Part shown: one piece after another, positions 47,543-61,856 of the stretch | Layout: each line of letters begins with the position of its first letter | Position numbering within the stretch: position 1 is the stretch's first letter | Assembly: GCA_963920665.1 (NCBI GenBank) | Contig: OY987265.1 | Location: forward strand, 12,281,001-12,345,000 | Source of the DNA: Straminergon stramineum | Taxonomy: Eukaryota; Streptophyta; Bryopsida; Hypnales; Calliergonaceae | DNA: 64,000 bases | Reading direction: 5' to 3' | Position numbers and translations under genes: made by a program | Notes under the pieces: generated by a model | What the model was told of the DNA's origin: nothing | The model's input: only the letters and a program-made list of their open reading frames with translations | Databases searched by the model: none

Positions 47543-50500
47543 GCTTGGACTGTAATGGAGATCTGGACCAAGTGGGCTGCGCACTTTAATAGTGTGTTTT
47601 CAGGTCAAACTGCACGTGATTTTTTCAAGTTTGTATCATTTTTCAAGATCAGACACCTGCATCCTCTTTGGCTTGTGACATTGATGTGACAACCCACCTC
47701 TTATCGACGGAGGTTTTTAGTTATCCCCCAGAGCTTCAAGACCAATAATTCGGTTTGCATAGATATGTAGTCTCAATTATAAATTCCGGTTTACTTCTGA
47801 CGTAGTTGAGGATACATGGTCACACAACCACATGCTTTCATACAGGAGGATAACAACGGCTGTAGGTGTTGCTTTCAAAATTGATGATTTATCAGCCCTC
47901 TCAGAATCGTGCTTGTATTTGTCCAGGCATGTCTGCATAGGTATTGTAGATTTCGGAAACCCCAACCCTGTTCAAACATTTCGGTAAATAGCTCGTTCAT
48001 AGTGGTGTTTTGTCAACAAAGTAGAACCCAAGATCATCTCTGAGGTAACTTCGATGTATTGAGCTCGGATTGCAACCTCTCTTCTGCTGTCCTTTTTGCC
48101 CATTGGCAGTGTTTCTTGTCAAAAGCTGTACCCTTTCCTTCCTTCCCTTCATCTGTACTGCTTTGTTGCACCTGCTACCTCCGACTTCGTTAGAGATTTC
48201 ATTGCAAAATAGAGTTCAAGGAAGTTGTCAATTTCAAGGTTTTCTTATTTCTAAAAGGTTTCGTAGTTTGCAGCACGCACACACGTTACTACATGTGATG
48301 TTCGAATTTTGACATACCTACTCTCACACGGTTTTCTACCTAATATTCTTGGGATCTGTTGATCACATGGAATCAGAGGAAGTAGGCAGAAAGTAATCCA
48401 TGGATAATGACGAGATAACTTGAAGTGGCATCCAATACTTAATGTATTTAGTCTCGTGCATAATCTGTCCCCAAACTTGGAGTTGCAGAGTGGTCTTCAA
48501 TTCGGTACTCAAAATTTGCTCAAATTTGTAGCATTCTTGATCATCCAGGAAGACCCCTTTTGTGAAGCAAGGATATCGGGTCCTTGGAAGGAATACTGTT
48601 TGGGACTTTTCGTTCCTCCATTGCAAACCTTTTAACCAATCAGTCACTGCCAAATTTAAACCTGGTTGTAAAATTGATGGTTGCTGACTCTCCCCTTAAC
48701 TGTACACTCTCAGGACGTGAAAGTCTCGGGTAAGCTTACAACAATTTTTCATGAAGATTCAATGAAACATCATATTTAGTAATAATAACTATTTTTAAAT
48801 TTTTACTTGGACGGTTTTAGGTGTGGTTACTTAAAAGTTGGTGATACTTTGATGGTCGTGTGATACTTTGATGGTCATGTTCAATTTCTATAATGTGATT
48901 CAAAATGTTTTCTAAGTTCTCCATAATATATTGTATTAATGTAAGCTATGGCCTATAGAGAGCACTTGCATTGTTGCACTCTAAAACATATAGAATATGA
49001 ATTCATGTATACAATCATTTGGTTAGCTCCTCATCTTCTAATGGTTATCTATTCTTATAAATTGAATGTGTCAAAAAATAGTAAATTGGTTAATCATAGT
49101 CAAATGTAAGATATTGTTACCTATCTAATTGGGGTATGCTTATCCTTGATAAGATAGGATATGAGCATTGCTAAATATTTGGAATGTCTAGAAGTATTTA
49201 CCATCCACTTTCATTGGTTATATGTTAGCCTTACCTAGTATGTGGATGCAAATGATCTTAGGCATTCAAAAATTTATATAGGTAATATTAATTTTGTAGT
49301 GTCACCCAAATCCAATTTTGCACATTGAAGTGCTATTTATTCTCAAATCCTTGGATTTTTTTCCTTTGATCTTCTAATAATAAAGTGCATTATTAGATGC
49401 ATCCCTTATACAATTAATAATTTGGATTTGAGTTTTGAATTTTGAATTTTGTAAGTAACTTATAGTCAAATTAATTTCATTAGTCAAATTAATTTTGAAC
49501 TTACATGGTTATTATTGTCATTTGAGGTATAAAATATAATATAGGATCAGAAGAATTAATTTAGAAATTTTTTGCCATTATTAATTTTTTTTATCACCTT
49601 TCTATTTAATTTCTTGTGAAACACTAAAGATTTGTGTTCGAACATAGAGTAAGTATTTAATTGGGCATATTTCCCAATCCATATTTACGCGCTATACTTT
49701 CACAATATTTTGATATTATAAATGGTGAAATTATAAAATTATAGGTGCAATTTGTCACAATTGACTTTGAGACATCACCTACTCTTAATTATTGCCATTT
49801 TTGAAGTGATTATTAATTATAATCATCATAATCATAATTGACCAAAGACCATTGTGAATGAAGAGATTTTATTGGATTGGACTACAACTACATGTGTAAT
49901 GGTCACTACTAGAATTTCAACAAGAATATTCAAATAGATACTTTTTCATTCTTCATGCAATGCAAAGTGGACCACCAAAATAGTCAAATCCACCCTTTTT
50001 CTATTACAATACTAAAAATCCTTCTCCTACTTAGGACTATGTAAGTTTACTAGTTTTGAAACAATCCTTTATTTTATCAAAGGAAGGTTGCATTTATACT
50101 ACATAGAAAGGGAATCAAAATTGATTTAATGCAACAGCCAAGGTACCTTTATTTCATTTTTCTGTACAATGGTACAAGTGCTAATCTATTCTTAGAGTTT
50201 TTCCATCATTTCCTAGTACTAGCCCTGCATTTACAAAAAAGAATTGGTACGTTACACTCAACATATTATCATATAAATTGTAGTACTACGGAGGAGTCTA
50301 TTACCTTGATTGTTAGTTTGAAACCTAGTCTAAAACCTTGATTGTCAGTCTGAACCCTGTACCACTACTTGTGGGAAATTGCATCTTCCAATCATTAGTC
50401 AAAGTCACTTTTGGGCCATCTCCATACTTGCAAGTGAAAAGACCTCTCTATTGCCAAACTTCAAATCTATAAAAATTTATAAGAGAATAAATGTATTAAT

Positions 50501-51340
50501 TAGTTACATCATACTCAACATATTGTCATATAAACTGCAGTGACAAAGTTGAACACCTTAGTTGTTGGTCAAAAATTGAACCTTGGAGAAAACAACATTT
50601 TCAAAACACTAATTTGAGTCACTTCTGGTTGTTTCATACCTACAAGTAAAAAAAGGGCATGAACTTCTCTACTCCAAAACCTCAAACCTATAAATATTCA
50701 TAAGAAAATAAAATTTGAGAATAATATTGTGAATTAAAGCATATTAAAAAAACCAATTCAAAAAGATACAATAAAATTGAAACATAAAAATTATGTAACA
50801 AAAAAACAAAAACTAAACACTTCTAGTGTACAAATTATGAAAAATAATGTGCACTTTTAAAAACTTCTTGAGAATCCAATTTGTTGACTCAACCAATTTG
50901 TATGAGTTACTCATAACAAGACCTTACTTTTACTTTTACATTACTGGACATAATTTCAAGGTTGGAATAGTTAAATCTTAGTCAACCATGTTCAATCAAG
51001 CATTGCTTCTTAACGATAATCCACCCCACATCATAGAAAATAAAATGATACCTCCCCTCATCCAATAAGAGATTGTCATCTCAAATGGGATCCAATCATA
51101 ACATTGTAGAACTTGTTCCTTTGCTCTTTTCCTTAAGTGGGTATAATTCCTTCCTTGATATTTAGTTATGAATTTAGTTATAGATTTCACATGATATGAT
51201 GTAGTATGCTTTACCCTGCTACATCCTATTTAAAATAATTTTGTTTCAATATTATAGGGGTCCCTTTTTCAAAGATGCAAAAGAACCCCCCGCTACATTG
51301 GTAAACAACTTTAGAATTGAGGTTATAGTTTCCTTTATCT
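47543..51340. other. AT-rich intergenic DNA with small repeats
   Basis: About 1 kb downstream of the DUF1639 gene still has genic composition, followed by AT-rich DNA. A 96-codon minus-strand frame at 48363-48653 has no ATG start and no motif. A 19-bp unit (GTGATACTTTGATGGTCGT) is repeated in tandem at 48841-48878. CACTACTAGAA at 49913 resembles a CACTA end, but no partner was found. Confidence 0.45.
50254..50712. repeat. Diverged tandem duplication (~200-240 bp x 2)
   Basis: Copies at 50254-50490 and 50512-50712 share ACTCAACATATT, CATATAAA, GAGTCACTT-like and AAATCTATAAA-like blocks in the same order with many differences. Both are non-coding. It is an old tandem or segmental duplication. 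Confidence 0.5.
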
Positions 51341-51343
51341 CAT

Positions 51344-51367
51344 AAATAAAATAAAATAAAATAAAAT
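51344..51367. repeat. AATAA-type microsatellite
   Basis: Short run of the five-base unit AAAAT in tandem within AT-rich sequence upstream of the VPS50 gene. Confidence 0.7.
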
Positions 51368-51469
51368 GAAAAAATAAAAACTTCACCTATAAACCTAAAA
51401 ATAGTAAGCACAAGAATGTGAGTTGGCCCTAGCTTAGCTCCGTTCACACTTTGGCCCAAGCAAGGCCAC

Positions 51470-52432
51470 TAAGTGCGTGGTGTCTGTCGATGGCCATGGC
51501 GATGGCAATGACGATGACGATGACCTTCTTCTTCTTCCACCGACGCGATGGAGCTTCGTTTCCACTCCCCTAAGCCCTGCCGCTCATCGCCATCCGGCAC
51601 AATACTACAGTCGTAGCACGAGTCCACCCAACCGACCCGACTCTTTCGCCTCTTATTATTGTTTTGTTTTTTCTCCTTCTCTCTCTGTCTGTCTGTCTGT
51701 CTCTCTCTCGCTCGTTTTGGTCTCGTAATACCTCGGGTGCTGTTCATCATCACTGCCGTGTGCTCGTTTTCTCATGCTTCGTTGCCACTCACTGTCTTTC
51801 ACGCATTGGAGCGCATCCTTTCTTTAGATTTTAGGCTTAGATCGCGTTGCAACGGGTGCGAGAGTGGCGAACTCCGGAAGCAGGGGCAGGGATTATTAGG
51901 CATACGAAACCGGGAGGAGCGCGGATTTGTGATGCGAGGCGGGATCTGAATAGTTGCTGTTGGAAAGATGTAGAGAGAGTTTCGGTTTGGAGGAAGTGGA
52001 TCGGGGAGGACTCAAAGACAGAGTGTGTGTGTATGTGTGTGGAATTGCAAAATTTTGATGATCTGCAGTGATCAGCAATGAGAATTCAGCTGGTGATGGC
52101 AGAGGAGGAGTTTTCCGTTTGTGATGTGTGGCGAACGGAGCGGTCATTCTACACTGTTGCGCACTGGTGAGGCGTGCTATGGATACGAGCAGGAGCAGGA
52201 GCTGCTGCTTTGAAGCACATGGCCATACTCCCTGGGAGCTTTAGGTTTTGTTGGGTGGAAGGAGAAATGTGGTGTCCGGAGAGGTTTGCTGGTGTAGGAC
52301 GTGATTTGGGGACGGGAGGAAGGTTTTGAGATTGGTGGAAGGACATCAGAATCAATGTCAGTGTGTGCTCTCGCGTTAAGCGGTTCTGCAGTATTGCTAG
52401 AAGGATATTTGTAGGGATTGGAATTGAAAGTA
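51470..52432 (+). promoter_or_regulatory. Promoter and 5' leader region of the VPS50 gene
   Basis: Base composition jumps at about 51420. The stretch has a CT-rich microsatellite at about 51678-51712 (CTGT/CT units), typical of plant 5' leaders, and a GT-rich run at about 52023-52042. No coding frame connects to the VPS50 start at 52433. Exact transcription start is not visible. Confidence 0.45.
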
Positions 52433-55400
52433 ATGGAGGACATTTTTAGCTTAGGCGAAAAGTGGATTAAGACCGTGGCATCATCAAGAGGTTTATTAAG
52501 GTCTCCATCAGGGCGTCCGGAGGTAACTTACCCTAACTACATCTTCAGACACTTTGGTATGCTGGAATTTATCTGCCCTAAGAGACAATGGCAGTCTGCT
52601 CAGAAATGGTAGGATGGGAGTGGCATCGTCTAGGGACGACAGCAGAGGATTTCACCACTTACTGTTGGAGTGTTAGCTACTCCGAGAAGTCCAATCATGG
52701 CATAGAATTTTTTTTATTTCACCTTAGAGAATTTTCATGGAAACCACCTGTCGGTGTGCGTCCTGCAGTATCCTAGATCGAATGGATCTGCAATAAATAT
52801 TTTGCTCGGGTGCACCAAATTGCACTTTCATCTCATGTAAATCGAGATCAGTTCCTCCCATAGCTGTTTACAAGGTCTAGTTTTTGTTCTAATTTAATCC
52901 TTCGAGATCACTTCTTAACACACGCAGTTGACTAAAGAAAGACCAGGCAGCATCAAGATGGATTCGATCAGCTCAGATGACTACTCCAGGATTTTAAGTC
53001 CAATTTATTACTGAATTGCCAGCATTCGCCGGTCATCGATCGGGAGACCGCGTTTGATTGAGTATGGAATTCAAAGGGGATAGTTCACTTTTCTATGCTC
53101 GTCAAACAGAGCACCTTTTTGCAGTAGGATGCTGTCACCGTTAATCGCATTATGAGGATATAAATTTCATGACAAGTGGTTCCTATACCTCGGCGGGGCA
53201 TACATTGTGTTCGTTGCCAATCATTTATAAAGCTATTTTCGTATAATGCCTTTTCTCAACTTTGAACTGATCGTTTGGGCTCTTGTTTGAAACAGGTGCC
53301 AGCTCGGGCTGCAGCTGCGGCTGCAGTGGCTAGGAAAATTGCCTCTCTTCCCTCCCATGAACGCGTGTCGCTCGCTGACGGTCTAGGGTCTATATATGCA
53401 GCTCGTCCTAGTGGAGAGCCCCCGGAGAAGCTTGAAGAAGTGTTCTATGAGGATGTATGGTACTTCAGAATATCTTGTGTTTGTGAGTTGAACCAGTGTT
53501 TCCTGAGGCTTCGAAATACAGAAATGACCTTCAGCCTTGGTCGTGTTTGATGCACTCAAAGTCGTGTTTACTCTCTATGATAGCTTGTGCTTACTAGTTC
53601 CAGGTCTTGTTGATGCGCAGAAATTTGATCCGGTAAGATATTTGCTGGAGCAGATCCCAGATGAAGGTGTCAGTCAAGGCTATTTTGATGGCAAGGTACC
53701 GTTTGATGTAAATGTTGCTTCCTTTCCCTTTTAGGGCATCCTTGAGGTTTCACTTCATTGATCCTTGTTTGTATTTAGGCTTTTCTTTGCGAATTTTAAT
53801 CGGGTTCCGTCTAATGTTTTGGAGGAAATTCTTTTATTGTTTGAAAGCATACTTGCTTGCTACTACAATGTGACGTGATTTGAATCCGTGAACATGTACA
53901 ACTGGCCATCACCATAGAGCTTATGCACACTAGAGCTTGACATTCCTATTGAGTAATTGACACTTCAACAAGAGACGTAGGGTTTATGTAGTGTCGTGCC
54001 CTGCAATATCTTTCTAATCTGAATTATGCTCTCCCACATTCATTACCACGTGCTGTTTGTAAACTTGCATGATATTATGTTCATGAAATTCATGGTAATT
54101 AACTCAATCTTGTAATTTTTCTGTAGGTTGGGCAGAGATTGCTGCAGCTTGATGTCATCACAGAAAACCTGTCCAAACAAGTCATGGGACACCATGAGGA
54201 GATGGGTATGTCTGCATGTTTCTTCTTTCTTTGCTGCTTTTGTAAGCTTCTGTTGATATTTTTAAGTAGGTGACTATGTTGATCTTCCAACCGGATTTAG
54301 TAGATCTATAAGCCACGGTCTTCAAACTATATTGGGTGGAAGACTGTATTTGTTAGTTATTGAAAGGCTGGGTGAATAAGAGTTCCAAATTGAAGAACGA
54401 TCTTGCATGTCCTACCGTGACTTTGTTGCAAGTCCTACAGTATTCGTTCTTGCATCTTAAACATAAAAAGTCAAGGTTTTGAAGTTCGTTCTTGGTGTAG
54501 TTGACGTCTGTAAATGTTCCCAAATACAAACTGCAAATTGTAAGAAATGAGTAATTTACGTTGATAAACTTTGACTGAATTCATTATTTGCTGGTTTACA
54601 GTGCAGGGGATGCAGCTTGTCACAGAGCTGGAGAGGGATTTGCAAATAGCAAGTATCATTGTCAAGGTTAACGTGAATTCTTTGACATTGGTTTTCCTGG
54701 ATAATTTTATTCAATCTGTTGCTGGTTCTGGACAAACAAGAGGTGTACAGATGGTTCACTGCTCTGCTTGCTGCATAGTGTTGTTCCAAAACACACTGGA
54801 AATATTTAGAGATTAATCCCGAACCCTTTTTGATGCTTATACTGTTCCGTCTGTTTTGAAAATTTTCAAGCAGATATTTGTTTCCCTCTGAACTAGACTG
54901 GCAATTTAACTCGATACCCACGACAAATGTATTTGTAATTATGCTCTTAAACCAACTATTTTTTTTGTAAGGGTTTACTCATTGGTCCTTCAGTTTCCAT
55001 ATTGACAGAATGGGAGGCGATATCTATCCAGAGCTATGACTGAGGTTTCCAGGGACCTTGTCGTGGCTGCTAATGTTAAAAAGAAGCAGGTTTTATTGGT
55101 AACGTTCTGACTTTCCAACCCAATATTAGTGGTTTAATGATTCGCTTGGACCTTAGGATTTAGAGTAATTATTGGTTGCAATATGTTCTAGGCCTTGTTT
55201 CTTTTTGGCATTTTTTGCGTTCAAATGTCCTTTATTTTTGTGAGCTGTAATGAAGCATTGAAAAATGTGACCTCTAAACATTCAGGATATAGTTCCAGTT
55301 TTGGAACGTGTTCACCAAGCTTTGGATATCAAATCACGCCTTGATAGTGTGGTGGAAGAGGGGGACTTCTCGAAAGTAGGTTTCTGTACTTGTATGCGCT

Positions 55401-58400
55401 ATTATATCACCCTTCTCTATTTTTTTGTGATGAGTTATTTGTTGGTTTTTGTACGGAGTTAGTGCTGTAGCAGGTCTTGCTTTACATTGGAGATGTTGTG
55501 CTGACTTTTATTGTACAGGCACTTCATATGTGTTCGGAGTGCCTACTTCTGCTGGAGGAATGTCCTGACGTGGCAGCTGTTCACGAAATGAATCAGAGTA
55601 TTGAGGTGGGATTGATGTGTTCTTATTAATACATTGACTTCTTCTTTTTCTAGTTTGACGAGATCCTAAACTGCATTGGAGACTTCTTAGTGCTTGACAT
55701 CTAGGTGGCTTATTAGTGAGCATGGAGTTCTGGAAACTCAAATCACTATTTGTTTTTGCATTTTAAAGTTTGTAGAAAGGCAGAATATTAAGCGGGCCAC
55801 CGTTTAAGGAAGCCTTGGCGTTAGAACTCCATGATTGAGGTGAAGATTTGATGCTGATATTCTTGACTATGTACAGGAATGGCTGCAGAGTACCATTGCC
55901 AAAGTAGACACGTTACTGATGGAAGTATGTCGAAACTTCGAGGCAGAGAAGTACAAAGTTGTAAGTAAATATATGCTAGTGTGATATACTCTTTCTGTTT
56001 ATGGACTTGAAAGCATCGATGTAAGCGAGAATTGGAAGCATCGTTAGCATTTTCAAGCACTGTAATTTCTGGTTTACTCTAATTGTACTGAAGATTGCGA
56101 TTCATTGACGATGAAAAGATTAACAGAGGTAATGGGTTCAGGTGCAGGCATCTTGTTGTTTAGGAGTCCCACTCACAGAGGGGTCTCTGACTTTCTCTTG
56201 GATCTTTGCAGGTTATTAATGCTTATACTTTACTGGATGATGTCACTAGTCTTGCCGACAAGGTACAGAGCTTCTTTGCACAGAATGTCGTCACAGAAAC
56301 GCATGATGTTCTCAAGAACCTGCTGTTTGAGGTAAGCACTTTCTCTTTATTTTTCATTTTCATTGTTGCACTGGACTGCAACTATGGATTGCTCTTTCAC
56401 GTGCCTTTGCACATTCTTTAGTTTTCTGGTTGTTCAGATAATATCTATGATTGGTCACATAATACAATATGCTGTACTAGGGATCCCTCTGGTCAGTTAG
56501 TCAGCTCCTGTAAGAATGTTGTTCGTTTTGTTTTTGCAGGGAGAGGATGCACATATAGCCCTGAAGAAGGGCAGGTACGAGTCTTTGCTGATCTCCAGAA
56601 TTCTTTTTTAGAGTTGAGATCTCATCTAAAGGCTTGGGTTGTCATGTCTGTCATTTGAGACGGACTGCTCTTGCTCAGTCCACTTCAGTATTTTTTTATC
56701 TTCGTATGTTTTAATGTGCTAGGAGTATGCAGTTTTCTGGGATTGAACTTTCGCAAAATTGCCAGGATTGTTGTTCATAAGCTGAATTTAAATGTTGCAG
56801 ACTTCCGTATCGGGACCTGTGCATGCAGCTTCCAGAGTCGAAGTTCAGACAATTTTTGTGCAAGACTCTGGAAGTTCTCTTTGACCTCATGTGTTCATAC
56901 CACACGATGATGACATGGCATCAAAGACCTGAGGTAATTGATATTGATGAGACGAATGTTGTTACTGTATATCTGTGACCAAGAAACGTGTTAAGTTCCC
57001 CTTAGGTTTTAAGGATTTTAAATAATAGTGATTTTCATCGATTGGGAATTTTCTGGCTTGTGGAGTGATTTTGGGGTTCCTCTAGCACTTTTTTTTGTTG
57101 GTGCACTCAAGGCTTTATTTGCTTGTTCCGGAATCCAGTCTGCCGAGATTAAAGCTCCTGATGAAGATCCTCAATTAGCAGTTCGTCCAAACGGAAAGCG
57201 CCAGCATCGTCGCTCAGGTAGTCAGGGGGATTTGAGCGTCATCGTTAGAGAGAGCAGACACGTCCGCACAGGATCACTCTCCGCGGACCTTTTTTCTACA
57301 CCTATGTCGCCAACATCCTTACATGCAAGTAGGCTGCTGAATCGGAATGGTTCGAGAAGAAGACCCAGTGCTGACAACGCAGAAGTATACGAAAATGGCA
57401 CTACCTCGACTGGAGAGTTTGATGTACGATTTCTAGAGGAGGATGGAATTAGTGATGATCTTGATAAACGGGAGGAAGTCGTGAGAGCGACAGTTGCAAG
57501 AGCATTGGAACGTGGGCGGAAAACAGTATGGGAACTAGCGGCACGTCGTGTGTCAGCATTGCTTTCAAACGATGCAATGTGTCAGACAAGCCCACATCAA
57601 TTTTTACAAAGTTTAGACTGGGTGAACAAGTTCATACTGGCAGGAGAAGCATTTTGTGGTGCTGAAGCTGTGTCTTTACGAACCAAGCTTACAAAGCAGA
57701 GTGAACAATACTTTGGAGCCTACCACTGTCAAAACCTTGAAGTAAGTACTGAGTGTTTCATGTAGGCTATGCTTTGCTTAGTCTTTCACCTTTGCTTAGT
57801 CGCTTTGAGATCTAATACACTGATTTCTTGCAGATTTTAAGGATGATTGTTGAAAAGGAGTTGTGGCAGCCGCTGTCATCATTGGCACTGAAATCAGTAA
57901 ACCTAGCAGGTCTTACTGGTCATGGTGCATCTCTAGTTCGACCCTCTCTGTCAGGTGAGAGCTCTGGAGCTTCTGAAGGGCCAAATGGTTTTGGCAACGG
58001 AGGTGGAAAGTCGGGCTTCGCTGACTGGTTGCAAAAGGGAAACCCATTTGCCGAAAAAGCACAGCACAGCCCCTCTAGCACCAAAGAAGTGGATGGCGAT
58101 GCTGTGAAGGTCAATGATGTTGACAATGTAGGGGTCGTCGCAAATGGCAGTGTTAAATCTGAAGACGAGGAAGATGAGGAGAATGAAGATTTGCTTGCGG
58201 ATTTTATAGATGAAGATAGCCAACTACCTGCTCGTTTGTATCATAATTTCCGGAAAAGTACTACTTCCATGGAGGCAAAGAGTTCACAAGGTTCTAGCGA
58301 AGACAAAAGTCTGGTGCTTACAAATTCTTCAGTGAATATCCTTAGGTGAGCGTCTTGTTCGTCTTTTACCACTTTCTTTTTAGAGGGAATCCCTACATTT

Positions 58401-61400
58401 CTTGAATTTCGTTTCGCCACTGAACTCCTGCGTTTCTTTCATCCTAGAAGTATAGTATACTTTCTTTTGTGGTGAGGTGTCACCTACTTTTCGGGTGCTC
58501 CATCGCAGATATATGGACAAATATGCAAGACTGATGCAGATTATGCAGCCGATTGCTACCGACGTGTTTAAGGTATGTTGCAATATTTTGTGATACGTTG
58601 TAATGATTAAGTTTCTTTACACGTTAATTTTTGGCTTCTTGTCATTATCTTAAGACCTTGATTCAAATTTCTGAAATTCTTTGGAACCCTGTAAGCGCCA
58701 ATTATATCTGACTGTTCACAATCTGCTGGCTTCCTTGACACAACTGTTGTTTGGCACAGGGTTTGGGCCAATTGTTCGAATTATATTTTTTCTCTATTTT
58801 TAAGACCTTTGGGCAGCGAGAAGCGTTTGGAGGTACTCGGGGTCAAGAATCATACTGTAAGCATGTGTTATTGTACATAGACAAGCGTTTGAAATGATGT
58901 CAGCGACAATTTCTAATTTCGTTTAATATGCCGTTAGGAGCTTGTACAACCTTGGGCCATAATTTTGTTGATATCTGACCCGGGTCATCGTTTTGAATCT
59001 CTCAGTGCTGACCCCTCGACTACGCACGACTCTGTTAAGGATATCGCAAGGACTAGAGGAGCAGCGCCTGAAACAGTCCTCAAGCATGAGCCCTCAGATT
59101 TCACCCAGTATGAATGCTGCAGCTGGAGTTACCAATTCAAGTGGCATGCAATCAGATATGCCGCCTAGTCCTGTGTTTGGTGGTTCTGAAATAGTGATGG
59201 CCCCAACCAACTTGTATGCGCTTAAGGTATTATTCTTGTTGCAAAGCGATGTCCATGTGAGTCATTTCATTAAATCTGCTATGTTTTTTTGTCTTACTGT
59301 TACGATGATGCATTCCTAGGTACTTTGGAGAGATAATTCGTACATAGTGTCATCTCCCCTTGATAGCTCATGTAATCAAAGTCAGTTAGCATCTAAAGCG
59401 TAAGTTTGATTGTTTGAATTGTTGGTAACTTTCTTTTGTGTTACCTTTCTTGTAATTCATTATCTGTGGGAATTACATCTTTGTGTCCATCAGCATCCTT
59501 TTTTTTCGACCAGTGGAGGGTCTTTGTGATGCACTGTGGTGAACTTATCCAACTGTTTACTAGTTCTAATTTTGTCATATTTGAAATGAGAAAATTATCT
59601 CGAAGAAATCAATGTCCAGGTCATAGTTGTCTCAGACATAGATCTTCACACGACCTCTATGATTGCCAATTTTCGCAGTTTACACTTTCTTTTCCTGTAA
59701 CGCAATATCTAAGTTTGTCAAGTCCGCAAGAGCAGCCATTCATGGGTTCATGTTGTGCAGGAGCGTACAGTGGCAACGGAGTCACTGGCCTGCCTTGCGC
59801 AGATGTTGAAAAGGTCAAGGCCATTGCTGCAGGCTATGCTGGCTCAAGATTCGTTGGCATCTGTCGAATTCTTTTATACTCGCACGGTACGTGAATTTCT
59901 CCGTATTCATAGCTTGTAAGCAGTTGTTGCTGTTTAAATTTTTTTTAAATGCTCAATGTTAGATACTTGGCTTTTTGCGAGATTTCCAGATTTTTGTGGA
60001 TTTGGATCTGATTTTCTTTTACTGATTTGACATGCAGATAGATGCAGTTCCAGATTTGAGAGATCATGTGTACAAAGCTGTGGCACGGATGCTTCTCAAT
60101 GTGGGAGGGTAGGTTTTCGAATTTCAATAAATTGCATAATTCTGTTCCCAGCACAAGATGATCTAATATAGATTTTAACTGCTCCGTGCTATTGTTAATT
60201 TTTCAGCAGACTTCTTAGCTTTGTTGTCGGCTTAGTCTGTTCAACAATAACTGTATAGCCTCATATATAGGAATGCAGTCAAATACCTTTTCATGTACTT
60301 GCTGGCTTTAATTTTTGCACTCCCTACGGTCTTAAGAATTCGTATTGGGCTAACTTACGGGTTATATTTAGGTTGACACCCGTCAATTTCGAATTTTTGA
60401 TAGGATTATTCTTACTTTTGTTGCAGATACATTGACCGTATAGCCAATGTAAGGTGGGAGCTCAAAGACTTGGGATTAGAACACAACGGGTACGTTGACC
60501 ATGTCTGCCGAAACTTTCGCTTTCATGCTTATGTTTTTATTAGGTCTTTCTAAGGGTTCTAGAAATCTATTTTTTCCTAAAGATCTTCAAATTTGAAAAT
60601 GAGTTCGATAAATTTTCAGAAGTACATCTTATTTTGTGATTTTTATCTTAATCAAGTATTTATGAATGTTCAATGTGCGAGTAGTCGTTATATGAATCCG
60701 GATCACATGTGCTGCTCAGATTCATAATAATCGAAAGTTGGAATCTATATTGCCAGATATGTAGATTCTCTCCTGGGTGCGTACAAGCAGTACTCAACAA
60801 AGTTGGGTTACGGTAGTCTGGAAAAAGAGGTAAGGGAAAAGGAGACCTATTAACTCTGCGTTGGTGTGGTGTCGTTCGTATGCATTTCTCATGTCCTAAA
60901 TACCTTTTTTGCTTTCCGACGTGCCTTTCAACCATTGTTTACTCTTTCCTGAAACGTGGGCAGAAATTGTTCTGAAATTCTAGTGTGAAGGGAATTTGTA
61001 AAGCATTGTTAGTTTCATTCTTCTGTGAGTGATTCATATCGGTCTGCTTGTGATGATGATGATTCCTTTGTTATGCAATTGTAGATGCATGAGCTTTTGT
61101 TAGAGTATGGAGTGGATGCACTAGCTGAAACCATCGTGGAAGGCTTTTCACGTGTACGAAGATGCAACAATGAGGGTCGCGCCCTGATGTCGCTTGATCT
61201 CCAGGTATGTCGAGAAGCGTTATGGTTCGATATGTGCGCATCTTGTTATTCGGCAGTTGCAGATTGTTGCGAGCCTTTCTGACCACTCGTTGCGATTACA
61301 GGTGCTTATTAATGGCTTGCAGCATTTGGCTCCCCAAAGACTGAAGTCCAACTTGCAAATTGTAGAAACCTTCATTAAGGTAAAGCTCTATCTATTAGTA

Positions 61401-61856
61401 ATCTATCTATTAGTCCTTTCATCATTGCTGTTCGCAGTTCAAATTTGAGGCGGCCTCTTGACGTTCTTTTCTCCCTATTACAGGCATTCTATTTGCCCGA
61501 GACGGAGTATTTGCACTGGGTCAGAACACATCCTGTAAGTATTAATGTGGCCTTAACTCGGAACTGCTCTCTTCTGAATCATTAAATTGGTATTGGTGTA
61601 AGGTCTGATATTCCTTTCGGTGCGTTGTGCTGTAAGCGACTAAGCGTAGGTCATTGATTCCTTCATCAAGACTGTGAGGTGCTTTGTTTCCTTCAGATGG
61701 CAGTAGTTTGTTCTAATGCAGGATTGTTGGAATGAACTGCAGGAGTATACTAAGTCACAAGCTATAGGGCTTATCAACCTTGTGGCAACTGCCAATAATT
61801 GGAAGAGAAAAACTAGGGTTGATATGATAGATAGAGTAGAGGCTGGTGATCTTTGA
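52433..61856 (+). CDS. VPS50: VPS50/syndetin, endosomal tether subunit (25 exons, 1099 aa)
   Basis: Exons: 52433-52522, 53296-53454, 53621-53695, 54127-54205, 54602-54666, 55009-55098, 55286-55375, 55519-55605, 55877-55960, 56212-56331, 56540-56574, 56801-56933, 57139-57741, 57834-58345, 58509-58572, 58760-58856, 59006-59226, 59761-59886, 60038-60108, 60427-60489, 60757-60829, 61085-61204, 61302-61379, 61484-61534, 61743-61856; 3300 coding bases, frame intact. Recognised by PARAAAAAAVARKIASLPS (~31-49), FDPVRYLLEQIP, the helical VPS54-like N-terminal part (to ~369), a Ser/acidic linker with LLADFIDEDSQLPARL (~690-705), and the C-terminal syndetin domain (~745-1090) ending in VLINGLQHL, IVETFIKAFYLPETEY and GLINLVAT. 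In other eukaryotes VPS50 replaces VPS54 to form EARP, which tethers recycling endosome vesicles. Exons 13 and 14 hold the linker; exon 11 is only 35 bases. Confidence 0.93.

Noticed and set aside
48363..48653. 96-codon minus-strand frame
   Set aside because: It begins with TTG, has no motif, and overlaps a plus-strand frame of equal quality.
49913..49923. CACTACTAGAA as the left end of a second CACTA element
   Set aside because: No matching inverted end (TTCTAGTAGTG) was found downstream.
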